Source: Moraxellaceae bacterium
GTDB taxonomy: Bacteria > Pseudomonadota > Gammaproteobacteria > Pseudomonadales > Moraxellaceae
Reading direction: 5' to 3'
Length of the DNA: 20,613 nt
Assembly: GCA_030684415.1 (NCBI GenBank)
Contig: JAUXNL010000176.1
Coordinates: forward strand, 1 to 20,613
Under the pieces are notes generated by a model. The model saw only the letters and a program-made list of their open reading frames with translations, searched no databases and was not told the origin of the DNA. Each line of letters opens with the position of its first letter. The stretch's first letter is position 1. The position numbers and the translations under genes are program-made. Shown here one piece after another: positions 8,593-15,245 of this stretch.

Positions 8593-8763
8593 TTAAAAGT
8601 TGGCTGAAAATGCTTTTCAGCCAACAGCTTCCCCGCCAAGGATGGCCGGGTCGTGAATGAAATCACGCCTACGTGATTGATTCAGCGTGGAGCGCTTCCG
8701 GACAAGTGCCGGAGTCGTGGGCTGAAAAAGCCCGGGATGGGCATTTTTTCAGCATGCTGTTAC
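8593..8763 (+). repeat. 170-bp intergenic element with terminal inverted repeats, copy 2
   Basis: This 171-base copy has the same orientation as copy 1. Its left end TTAAAAGTTGGCTGAAAA and the reverse complement of its right end (GTAACAGCATGCTGAAAAA) form the imperfect terminal repeat. The left arm folds into a perfect 12-bp hairpin, GTTGGCTGAAAA-tgc-TTTTCAGCCAAC (8599-8625). The right arm, GCTGAAAAA-GCCC-gggat-GGGC-ATTTTTTCAGC, is terminator-like. Bases 8688-8741 are identical to copy 1. It lies between paralogue 3 and the 3' end of the convergent yibF-like gene. The 91 bases from 8764 to that gene hold only an imperfect 26-base palindrome (8807-8832). Confidence 0.85.
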
Positions 8764-8854
8764 GTACGGCAGCCAAGTGCAAAGTTGGAAGCGAGGTACG
8801 CAGATGGGTGCGGAGTCATATGAGTCTGCACCTTCAGGAGCAGTCGCGGCGGCC

Positions 8855-9463
8855 TCAGGCCGGTGGCACGGTGTCGGCAAAGGCAGTGCGCAGGGCCAGC
8901 ACATCGGCCAATCGCGCAAGGCCGGGAAACTCGTTGCGCCAGCCCAATTCAGGAAAGCGTAAATCGAGATAGCCCAGCGTGCAGCCGGTCGCAATGTCCG
9001 CCAGCGAAAAACTCGCGCCAACACAAAAGGCGCGCGTGCCAAGATCGTCGTTCATCGCGCGTAACCCCAAGCGGATCTTGCCGAGCTGACGCTCGATCCA
9101 TTCGGTGCTTTGCTGCGCGGCGGGGCGTTTGCGCTCCAGAAACACCGTAGCGGCCGCGTCGGCCACGCCATCGGCCAACGCCTCCCAGCGCTTCACGGCA
9201 AGGCGGGCACCCGCCTCCGCCGGCACCAGCATTGGCCAGGGCTTCACCTCCTCCAGATATTCCACAATTACGCGCGAATCGAAGAGCGTGGTGTTGTCGT
9301 CGCAGAGCAACACCGGCACTTTGCCGAGCGGATTGAATTGCGGCACGGTGGTGTCGGCATTCCAGGGAATATCCACCACCAACTCGCAGGCCAGTCCTTT
9401 TTCCTGCAGCACCACGCGCACCTTGCGGGCAAAGGGGCTGGTCAGCGAAGCGATCAGTTTCAT
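8855..9463 (-). CDS. yibF: Glutathione S-transferase family protein, YibF-like
   Basis: A 202-residue cytoplasmic protein, normal GST length. The N-terminal thioredoxin-like domain opens MKLIASLTSPFARKV, with Ser/Thr at the usual active-site end, and contains QFNPLGKVPVL (cis-Pro loop) and the DSRVIVEYLE segment expected to bind the gamma-glutamyl part of glutathione. The C-terminal helical domain contains EALADGVADAAATVFLERKR and FSLADIATGCTLGYLDLR. The pattern closely matches E. coli YibF from memory (TSPF.RK, FNPLGKVPVL, EALADG..DA, RPAAQQS), hence the symbol. Family substrates are poorly known. The ATG overlaps the rmuC stop in an ATGA, so the two are translationally coupled, last in a three-gene operon. 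Confidence 0.9.
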   Translation of the reverse strand: MKLIASLTSPFARKVRVVLQEKGLACELVVDIPWNADTTVPQFNPLGKVPVLLCDDNTTLFDSRVIVEYLEEVKPWPMLVPAEAGARLAVKRWEALADGVADAAATVFLERKRPAAQQSTEWIERQLGKIRLGLRAMNDDLGTRAFCVGASFSLADIATGCTLGYLDLRFPELGWRNEFPGLARLADVLALRTAFADTVPPA

Positions 9464-10980
9464 GCGTCAGTCTCTTCGTTATCAAAGGTGGCATCTGCGC
9501 TCGCGTCGAGCAGCTCATCAGCGCTCTCATCCGCAGAGCCACTGTCGAGGTCCAGTTTTTCTAGCGGCAATACTTTCTTGGCCTTGGCGCCGAGTTTTTT
9601 CAGGCTCTCCACCTTGCCGACCAAGCCGCCATGGCCGGTCAGGCTAGCCACGGTATTGCGGTAGCTGGTCTGGCTTTTTTCCAGTGCATCGCCAAGTTTT
9701 TTCAGGTGCTCCAGCAGCGAGGCAAACTTGTCATGCAGCAGGCCTGCTTCCTTGGCAATTTTTTCTGCGTTGCGGTTCTGGCGCTCGTAACGCCAGATGC
9801 TTTCGACCGTACGCAGCGTGGCCAGCAACGTGGTGGGGCTGACGATGATGATTTTTTTGTCGAACGCCTCGCGGAACAACGCCGCATCATGCTCGACCGC
9901 CACCATGAACGCCGATTCGATGGGCATGAACAGAAAGACGAAATCCAGCGTACGGATGCCGGGCAGGTCTTCGTAACGCTTTTCAGATAGCGCCTTGATG
10001 TGGCTGCGGATAGCGGCAGTGTGCATTTTCAGCAGACGCTCGCGCTCGGCCACATCGTCGGTGGCGCAATAACGCTCGTAGTCGTTGAGTGACACTTTGG
10101 CATCGATGATGATGTCGCGGTTTTCCGGCAAGCGGATCACGACATCGGGCAAGCGGCGCTGGCCGTCATCGTCGGTCACGCTGAACTGGGTTTCGTATTC
10201 GTGGCCTTCGCGCAGGCCCGATTCTTCCAGCACACGCGAGAGAATCACCTCGCCCCAGTTGCCTTGCAGCTTTTTGTCGCCCTTGAGCGCTTTGGCGAGA
10301 TTGCCGGCATCGTCGCTGATCTGCCGGTTCAGGGTTTCGAGCCGGGTAATCTGTTCTTTCAGGGCAAAGCGTTCGCGCGACTCGTTGTTGTAGGTGGTTT
10401 CGACCTTCTCGCGGAAATCCTTGAGCTGTTCGCGCAAGGGAGAGAGCAGGCCGTCCATGCCAGCCTTGTTCTGTTCGCTGAATTTCTGGGCTTTTTCTTC
10501 CAGGATTTTCGCGGCCTGTTGTTCGAACTGGAGCTGCATGGCCTTCATCTGCTGCTCAACAAACGCCGCTTGCTGTGCCAACTGTTCGCGCTCGGCGGCC
10601 AATCGCGCCTCCAGCTCGGCTAGCCGGGCATCGCGCTCACGCAAACCGGCCTCCAGACGACGGCGCTCCGCTTCACTCTGCTCACGTAATTCATGCTGCT
10701 GCTGTGTTTGTTGCGCCGCAGCATCGAGCCGTGCACGCAAACTGGCCATTTCTTCGGGCAGCGCACGCAAGGGCAGCAACGCACTCAACTCCTGCTGCAA
10801 TTGCGCGCGCTCGGCTTGCTCACGGGCGGCAGCAACGTCGCGCGCCTGCGCGTCGTCCTGCAGGCGGCGGTTGTCGAGGGCTAGCGCGGTAAGGCGCGGC
10901 TGGCGCAACACATGCACCAGCAAGGCGCCGGCCAGAAAGCCGGTCAGCGCCACCAGCAAGAGCAAGGGAGTAGAGGTCAT
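9460..10980 (-). CDS. rmuC: DNA recombination protein RmuC
   Basis: A 506-residue protein. Residues about 5-25 form a single hydrophobic anchor. Residues about 30-185 are a long Gln/Glu/Arg/Ala-rich coiled coil, and the conserved RmuC nuclease-like domain follows (about 190-430). Recognisable segments are LKGDKKLQGNWGEVILSRVLEESGL, RLPDVVIRLPENRDIIIDAKVSL and FLFMPIESAFMVAVEHD. RmuC proteins limit recombination at short inverted repeats in E. coli and are related to restriction-type nucleases; the D...DAKVSL segment resembles the PD-(D/E)xK core (inference from family). The acidic, Asp/Ser-rich tail is not conserved in function. It lies 53 bases after the endonuclease/exonuclease/phosphatase gene and overlaps the yibF-like gene by four bases. 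Confidence 0.93.
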   Translation of the reverse strand: MTSTPLLLLVALTGFLAGALLVHVLRQPRLTALALDNRRLQDDAQARDVAAAREQAERAQLQQELSALLPLRALPEEMASLRARLDAAAQQTQQQHELREQSEAERRRLEAGLRERDARLAELEARLAAEREQLAQQAAFVEQQMKAMQLQFEQQAAKILEEKAQKFSEQNKAGMDGLLSPLREQLKDFREKVETTYNNESRERFALKEQITRLETLNRQISDDAGNLAKALKGDKKLQGNWGEVILSRVLEESGLREGHEYETQFSVTDDDGQRRLPDVVIRLPENRDIIIDAKVSLNDYERYCATDDVAERERLLKMHTAAIRSHIKALSEKRYEDLPGIRTLDFVFLFMPIESAFMVAVEHDAALFREAFDKKIIIVSPTTLLATLRTVESIWRYERQNRNAEKIAKEAGLLHDKFASLLEHLKKLGDALEKSQTSYRNTVASLTGHGGLVGKVESLKKLGAKAKKVLPLEKLDLDSGSADESADELLDASADATFDNEETDA

Positions 10981-11033
10981 TCGGTGTCCTGAGCTTTCAA
11001 TCGGGTATTGAACGGGGATTCAGAGCGCCTGCA

Positions 11034-11909
11034 TCAGAGCAGCACAAGACCCGTGGCCGGCAGGGTAAGCGCCGCTGGCGGCAGGCACAAGCCGGGCGGC
11101 AATTCGAGCTCGACCGCGAGCGGGCGGTGATCGGAAAGCCGGTGCGGCAACACCTCGGCCTTGAGCACGCGCAGCTCACTGCTGACCAGTATGTGGTCAA
11201 TCTGGCGCTGCGGTTTCCAACTGGGATAGGTTGGAAGATTGTCCTCCAGCCACTGCCAATGCCGACGACCGAGTGGCGAGCGGCGCAGCTCTTCATGCGT
11301 GCAATTAAGGTCGCCCATGATCACCACATGCGGTGCGCCAGCAATCAGTTCGCTGATGAAGCCGAACTGGCCGGCGCGCGCACGCTGGCTGAGGGCAAGA
11401 TGCACGTTCAACACCAGCAGGCGCTCATCCCTCGTGCCGAATTCACTGACGATGATGCCGCGACCCTTGAGGCCGGGTAGCGCATGCGCCGCCGCCGCGA
11501 GCGGCGATTGCCGGCTGAGCACGCCGTTGCTGAATTGGCCGAAATGGCCGAGATCGCGATTGAGCTGCTGGAACCACCAGGCAAAGCCGGCGCGCTCGGC
11601 CAGATGCGCCAGTTGGTGCGTATAGCCGCTGCGCAGGCTGCCACCATCCACCTCTTGCAACGCGACCAGATCAAAATCCGCCAACAATGTAGCGATGTGA
11701 CCCAGTTGCTCGTGCCGGCCGCGATGCGGCAAGACATGACGCAGGCCCCGGGTCACATAATGATGCGGTGCATGAATGCCCATGCCGGCCTGCATGTTGA
11801 AGCTGAGCAGGCGCAAGGTGGAGTGGCGCCAGCGCGCTTCTTCCGCCGTGAGCGGCGGAGCGGCATGGCGCGGCACAGCAGGCAGAAAACGGCTCAGGCC
11901 GGAAATCAT
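11034..11909 (-). CDS. Endonuclease/exonuclease/phosphatase family protein
   Basis: A 291-residue metal-dependent hydrolase of the EEP superfamily. All core motifs are present: LLSFNMQAG (Asn38), VALQEVDGG (metal-binding Glu86), LNVHLAL (His170), MGDLNCT (Asp200, Asn202), QIDHILVS (Asp238, His239) and RLSDHRPLAVE (Asp260, His261). Substrates in this superfamily range from DNA to phospholipids, so the exact reaction cannot be told. There is no signal peptide. The same family sits beside dsbA in Pseudomonas genomes, which supports orthology. It is first of a probable operon with rmuC and the yibF-like gene, and is separated from dsbA by a strong terminator at 12001-12040. The start at 11909 is the first ATG; its ribosome site is weak. 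Confidence 0.88.
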   Translation of the reverse strand: MISGLSRFLPAVPRHAAPPLTAEEARWRHSTLRLLSFNMQAGMGIHAPHHYVTRGLRHVLPHRGRHEQLGHIATLLADFDLVALQEVDGGSLRSGYTHQLAHLAERAGFAWWFQQLNRDLGHFGQFSNGVLSRQSPLAAAAHALPGLKGRGIIVSEFGTRDERLLVLNVHLALSQRARAGQFGFISELIAGAPHVVIMGDLNCTHEELRRSPLGRRHWQWLEDNLPTYPSWKPQRQIDHILVSSELRVLKAEVLPHRLSDHRPLAVELELPPGLCLPPAALTLPATGLVLL

Positions 11910-12000
11910 GCAAACCTCATGGACGGGATGGGCTCAGGATGGCGCCACCAGGTGACAACTGTATCAAGCACATTCTTCCATCGTAGCAGCCAGACTGACG

Positions 12001-12040
12001 GTCAAAAAAATGGCCGCTCACTGGCGGCCGTTTTTTTGAC
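12001..12040. terminator. Bidirectional intrinsic terminator after dsbA
   Basis: The inverted repeat GTCAAAAAAATGGCCGC / GCGGCCGTTTTTTTGAC has 17-base arms with one mismatch and a 6-base loop. It gives a GC stem with A- and T-runs in both directions. It lies 59 bases past the dsbA stop and upstream of the endonuclease/exonuclease/phosphatase gene, so it ends the dsbA transcript and insulates the next operon. Confidence 0.92.
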
Positions 12041-12099
12041 ACAAGACAGTTTTTCGCGAAGCAGGCGAGCCGTTGGGCAAGTGCTCCTGCCAAGTGCGC

Positions 12100-12699
12100 T
12101 TAGCGCTTCAGCGCCGCGCGCTCCTTGGCGATCAGCTCGTCGAGAGTGGCGATGGTGACAGCGCCTTCGCCCTTCAGCACGTACTTGCCATTGACCACGA
12201 TGGCGGGCACACCATCCAGGCCGTAGAACTGCGCCAGTGCCTTGCCCTGTCCCACCTGACCAGACACCGCAAACGAGTTGTAAAGGTTGTTGAAGTTCTT
12301 CGCGTCGACACCAAAGCCGGCGTAGAAACGGGTCAGCGACGCCTGATCAAACAACTTCTGGCGACCGACATGAATGGCCTGGAACAGGGCTTCGTGGGCA
12401 TTGTCGCCTACCCCCGCCATCTGGGCCGCGTAGAAGCCGCGGGCGTTATGCTCCCACACCGGATTCAGCGCGGCCGGAGTGCGCACAAAATTCACATCTG
12501 CCGGCTTGCGCGCCAGCCAGGCGGTGATGTGCGGCTCCAGCTTGTAGCAGTGCGGGCAGCCGTACCAGAAAAACTCGCGCACCTCGATCATGCCGGGTTT
12601 GTCGAGACGGCCCTGCTTGTTCACGGTGCGGTATTCCCCTGCCTGTACGGCAACAGTGGTCAGGCCAAGCACAAGGGCAACCAGAAAGCGTTTCAACAT
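12100..12699 (-). CDS. dsbA: Thiol:disulfide interchange protein DsbA
   Basis: A 199-residue periplasmic disulfide oxidase, the usual length for the family. The signal peptide ends V-Q-A at residue 20. The thioredoxin-fold active site CPHC is at residues 48-51 in FFWYGCPHCYK, and the cis-proline loop GVPAIVV has Pro165. The helical insert lies between about 70 and 145. DsbA passes its disulfide to exported proteins and is reoxidised by DsbB. A CGGAG ribosome site lies just before the ATG. It is monocistronic here: a terminator precedes it (12913-12940, after the cytochrome c4 gene) and another follows it. Possible local clients are the four-Cys Sel1 paralogues (inference). Confidence 0.96.
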   Translation of the reverse strand: MLKRFLVALVLGLTTVAVQAGEYRTVNKQGRLDKPGMIEVREFFWYGCPHCYKLEPHITAWLARKPADVNFVRTPAALNPVWEHNARGFYAAQMAGVGDNAHEALFQAIHVGRQKLFDQASLTRFYAGFGVDAKNFNNLYNSFAVSGQVGQGKALAQFYGLDGVPAIVVNGKYVLKGEGAVTIATLDELIAKERAALKR

Positions 12700-12912
12700 G
12701 GGAACTCCGGAAAATCAGTCACAAGGGACGTCACAGTGGGCAATGGCGCCGAGAATAGCCAAGGCGATACATGACAGGAAGGCGGTGCTGTGGGGTTTTT
12801 GTTGTGCAGCCGCGAGCATTGATACACGGCAGCCTCGGGCGACCTGCGGCAGCCGTCCCTGTCAACGACTGCACCGGCACGATTTCCAGGCCGAGGCCCA
12901 GCGCAGCGCATG

Positions 12913-12940
12913 AAAAAGGGCAGCTTGCGCTGCCCTTTTT
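12913..12940. terminator. Bidirectional intrinsic terminator after the cytochrome c4 gene
   Basis: A perfect 12-bp stem, AAAAAGGGCAGC-ttgc-GCTGCCCTTTTT, with a 4-base loop and A/T-runs on both sides. It lies 20 bases past the c4 stop on the minus strand and upstream of dsbA. The 213 bases between it and dsbA should hold the dsbA promoter, but no convincing hexamer pair was found. Confidence 0.92.
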
Positions 12941-12960
12941 GGCGGATGCCGTAACCGGTA

Positions 12961-13611
12961 TCAGTAGAGGCCGGAGATGAAGCTGGCGAGAGCCTCGATT
13001 TCATCATCAGAGAGCTTGGCCGCAATCATCTGCATCGGGCCATGCTCACCGGCTTTGGCAGCATCGTTGCCACGCTTCTGGCCATCATCCACATGGTCGC
13101 CACGACCGGCCGCACGGAAGGCACGCAACTGCGCCTTGGTGTAATCGGCATGCTGGCCACCCAGGCGCGGGTAAGCGGCGAGCGGATTACCCTTGCCAGC
13201 GGGGTTGTGGCAACCGGAGCAGGCGGCGAGGCCGGTCTTGCTGTTGCCGCCACGGAAAAGCTTTTCGCCCAGCTTGGCCAGCTCGGGCTTGGCTTGGCCG
13301 ACACCAGCTTTCTGCTCGGCATAGTAGGCAGCGATGTCGGCGATATCCTGATCAGACAGGCCCATGGCCATGCCCTGCATGATGCCGTTGACGCGGCGGC
13401 CAGACTTGAAGTCGTGAAGCTGCTTGGCGGTGTACTTTGCGCCTTGGCCTGCCAATGCCGGATTCACGCCACCGCCAACACCGGCAGGGCCGTGACAGGC
13501 GGCGCAGGACGCGGCCTTGGCTTCACCAGCGGCGGCATCGCCCTTCGGAGCAGCCTGGGCCAGCGACACAAGGCCCAGGGACATAACGGCAACGGCAAGC
13601 AACTTCTTCAT
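12961..13611 (-). CDS. Dihaem cytochrome c4
   Basis: A 216-residue periplasmic electron carrier with two cytochrome c domains, the typical c4 size. The signal peptide ends A-Q-A at residue 20. The haem sites are CAACH (36-40) and CSGCH (131-135). Candidate axial methionines are in GIMQGMAMGLSD (about 78-83) and GPMQMIAAKLSD (193-195). The two halves share the pattern CxxCH ... G ... Q ... LSD.(E/D)I. The repeated internal structure and the PALAGQGAKYTAKQL / PRLGGQHADYTKAQL pairs are c4 hallmarks. Cytochromes c4 feed electrons to terminal oxidases such as cbb3. It lies 27 bases after the c5 gene, so they are probably co-transcribed; the same pair adjoins dsbA in Pseudomonas. Confidence 0.95.
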   Translation of the reverse strand: MKKLLAVAVMSLGLVSLAQAAPKGDAAAGEAKAASCAACHGPAGVGGGVNPALAGQGAKYTAKQLHDFKSGRRVNGIMQGMAMGLSDQDIADIAAYYAEQKAGVGQAKPELAKLGEKLFRGGNSKTGLAACSGCHNPAGKGNPLAAYPRLGGQHADYTKAQLRAFRAAGRGDHVDDGQKRGNDAAKAGEHGPMQMIAAKLSDDEIEALASFISGLY

Positions 13612-13638
13612 GGTGGGTTCCGTCTCGGGAGTTACGGG

Positions 13639-13935
13639 TTATTTGGACATGTACTTGGTCAGGGCGATGAACTCGGCATCCGAGCAATCCATGCACAGGC
13701 CTTTGGCCGGCATGGCATTGAGGCCCTTCTTCACGCTGGCCAGGAGAGCGGCTTCGCCTTTCTTCAGGCGCGGCGCCCAAGCGGCTTTGTCACCTTTCTT
13801 GGGGGCGCCGGCAGCACCGCTGTTATGGCAGGCGGCACAGGCCTTGTTGTACTTGTCTTCGATGCCGGCAGCGCTGGCCTGAACACTGGCGAGGCTGAAC
13901 ACGGCAAGCGCGGCGGCAAAAGCGAACTTCTTCAT
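13639..13935 (-). CDS. Cytochrome c5 family monohaem cytochrome
   Basis: A 98-residue periplasmic cytochrome. The chosen ATG at 13935 starts a clear signal peptide (MKKFAFAAALAVFSLASVQA); the frame is open upstream to 13998, but the extension has no export signal in the right place. The haem site is CAACH (33-37) and the axial Met is in LNAMPAKG (75). The C-terminal pair CMDC (81, 84) is the extra disulfide typical of cytochrome c5. It is first gene of the c5-c4 operon, with a good -10 box upstream (14031-14036). It likely shuttles electrons within the respiratory chain; the exact partner is not shown. Confidence 0.93.
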   Translation of the reverse strand: MKKFAFAAALAVFSLASVQASAAGIEDKYNKACAACHNSGAAGAPKKGDKAAWAPRLKKGEAALLASVKKGLNAMPAKGLCMDCSDAEFIALTKYMSK

Positions 13936-14030
13936 GGCGTTCTCCTGCACTCGGAAAGAGTGGTTGGGATGGCTGGAAATCACTGGAATTGACCGCACAC
14001 CGCGCAGGGGTATCCCCGCGAAGCCGGCGG

Positions 14031-14058
14031 ATTATATACCACCGCAACCGTTGAGCAA
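14031..14058 (-). promoter_or_regulatory. Probable sigma70 promoter of the cytochrome c5-c4 operon
   Basis: On the minus strand a perfect TATAAT lies at 14036-14031, with a weak -35 (TTGCTC, 14058-14053) 16 bases upstream. It is about 95 bases before the cytochrome c5 ATG. The same 223-base divergent region must also drive engB; TAGAAT at 14125-14130 on the plus strand is a possible -10 for that gene. Confidence 0.55.
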
Positions 14059-14158
14059 TCGGCTTTGGCGGGGGATTACGCCTCATCGTGGCTTGCCGCG
14101 GATGTAAATGCAGGGCCGTGCCCGTAGAATGGCCGGGTTTCCTGCGAGCCTTCACTCA

Positions 14159-14857
14159 ATGCCCTCCATCCTGCACCCGGTTCTTCAGCTCACGGCACGT
14201 GCGCAATTCCAGACCAGCGCCCCCACGCTGGCGCATTGCCCGAGCGACACGGGCGCCGAAGTCGCCTTTGCCGGCCGTTCCAATGCCGGCAAATCGAGCT
14301 GCATCAACGCACTGGCGCGGCAAAAACAGTTGGCCCGCGCCTCCAAAACCCCGGGCCGCACCCAGCTCATCAACTTCTTTACGCTGGGCGATGAGAGCCG
14401 CCGTCTTGTCGACCTGCCGGGCTATGGCTACGCCAAAGTCGCCAAAGACATGAAGCGTGAGTGGCAAAAGCATCTGGCGTTCTATCTTGAAGGGCGCGGC
14501 AGCCTACGCGGCCTCATCCTGCTGATGGACATCCGCCATCCGCTGACCGACTTCGACCAAGGCATGTTGTCTTGGGCGCGCACGCGCAATCTCGCCGTGC
14601 ACTGCGTGCTGACCAAGGCCGACAAGCTCAATCGCGGCCCCTCGCTCAACGTGCTGCATGCGGTCAGGCGCCAGTTGCAGGACGAAGGCTTCACGGCCAG
14701 CGCGCAACTGTTCTCGGCGCTGAAGATGAACGGCCTTGAAGAACTGGGCGACAAGCTGGGCGAATGGCTGGACTATCCGCCACCCGCGCCTCTCGAACCG
14801 CCAGCGGGCTTGCCGGAGGGTGAACTGCCGGTGGAAGCGCATTCGCGCCTCGCCTGA
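14159..14857 (+). CDS. engB: Ribosome biogenesis GTPase EngB (YihA/YsxC)
   Basis: A 232-residue essential GTPase for large-subunit assembly. The motifs from the chosen start are G1 GRSNAGKSS (39-47), G2 in TPGRTQ (64-69), G3 DLPGYGYA (85-92), G4 TKAD (152-155) and G5 SALK (186-189). Upstream in-frame ATGs at 14108 and 14129 exist. The one at 14159 gives the family's normal N-terminus and leaves TAGAAT at 14125 as promoter, so it is preferred. The C-terminal tail after about 205 is Pro/Glu-rich and longer than in many homologues. It is divergent from the c5-c4 operon and convergent with polA, the order known in Pseudomonas. Confidence 0.95.
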   Translation: MPSILHPVLQLTARAQFQTSAPTLAHCPSDTGAEVAFAGRSNAGKSSCINALARQKQLARASKTPGRTQLINFFTLGDESRRLVDLPGYGYAKVAKDMKREWQKHLAFYLEGRGSLRGLILLMDIRHPLTDFDQGMLSWARTRNLAVHCVLTKADKLNRGPSLNVLHAVRRQLQDEGFTASAQLFSALKMNGLEELGDKLGEWLDYPPPAPLEPPAGLPEGELPVEAHSRLA

Positions 14858-14947
14858 GAGGCGGCACAGTACCCGCTTGTCCGGGCTTCGCTGAATTGCC
14901 AGTTGAAACCTCAGATTACCCAGTGCCGGAGTTAGGTGATCGTCCTG

Positions 14948-15031
14948 TTTGTGGGAGCGGCTTCAGCCGCGAAACGGCCACCCATCAAACTCACGTTGGC
15001 TTCTATTCGCGGCTGAAGCCGCTCCTACAAA
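14948..15031. repeat. REP-like inverted pair (BIME-type)
   Basis: Two 26-base arms in inverted orientation, at 14948-14973 and 15006-15031, differ at one base; each contains GGAGCGGCTTCAGCCGC, itself a small hairpin. The spacer is 32 bases. The motif is a well-known REP-type palindrome of Pseudomonas and Xanthomonas relatives, usually scattered between genes and linked elsewhere to RAYT transposases. It occupies the gap between the convergent engB and polA genes. The 90 bases from 14858 to 14947 hold nothing recognisable. Confidence 0.85.
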
Positions 15032-15076
15032 ATCTGCTCAACCGTGACTTTGGTGCCGCTCGGCAAAGGCGCCGAT

Positions 15077-15245
15077 ACGACAGCGCCCGGACAAAGGCTT
15101 TTCAGCAAGCGGCTTCCCGGCCTGGGATGGCCGGGTCGCGACTCAATCACGCTTGCGTGATTGAGTTAGCGCGAAGCAACTGCGGACATGTGCCGGAATC
15201 GCGGGCTGGAAAAGCCCGGATGGGCGTTTTTCAGCCCGCTGTTAG
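15077..15245 (+). repeat. 170-bp intergenic element, copy 3, ending on the polA stop codon
   Basis: This copy of about 169 bases has a degraded left end (CAGCGCCCGGACAAAGGC replaces the expected terminal repeat). The internal core is well preserved: TTTTCAGCAAGCGGCTTCCC, GGATGGCCGGGTCGCGA and a perfect hairpin, CTCAATCACGC-ttGCGTGATTGAG. The right end, read on the minus strand, is CTAACAGCGGGCTGAAAAA, whose TAA at 15244-15242 is the polA stop codon. The right arm forms the polA terminator. Confidence 0.85.
15201..15239. terminator. Element-borne terminator of polA
   Basis: The stem GCGGGCTGGAAAAGCCC / GGGCGTTTTTCAGCCCGC encloses a small loop. On the minus strand it reads GCCCATCCGGGCTTTT immediately after the polA stop, an intrinsic-terminator pattern. 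It is the right arm of repeat copy 3. Confidence 0.7.

Noticed and set aside
6471..8763. Element ends as integron attC sites (ends near TAAC...GTTA with hairpins around a gene)
   Set aside because: The right ends read GTCAAGA, GTTACGT, GTTAGTG and GTTAAAG, which do not fit the GTTRRRY core, no integrase is seen, and other copies flank conserved housekeeping genes rather than cassettes.
8807..8832. Imperfect 26-base palindrome GGTGCGGAGTCAT/ATGAGTCTGCACC as terminator of the yibF-like gene
   Set aside because: It has two mismatches, almost no loop and no T-run; it might be a protein site, but nothing supports a specific one.
8673..8972. Short open frames over element copy 2 and the start of the gap
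   Set aside because: They translate repeat sequence and then antisense of the yibF-like gene, with no ribosome site or domain.
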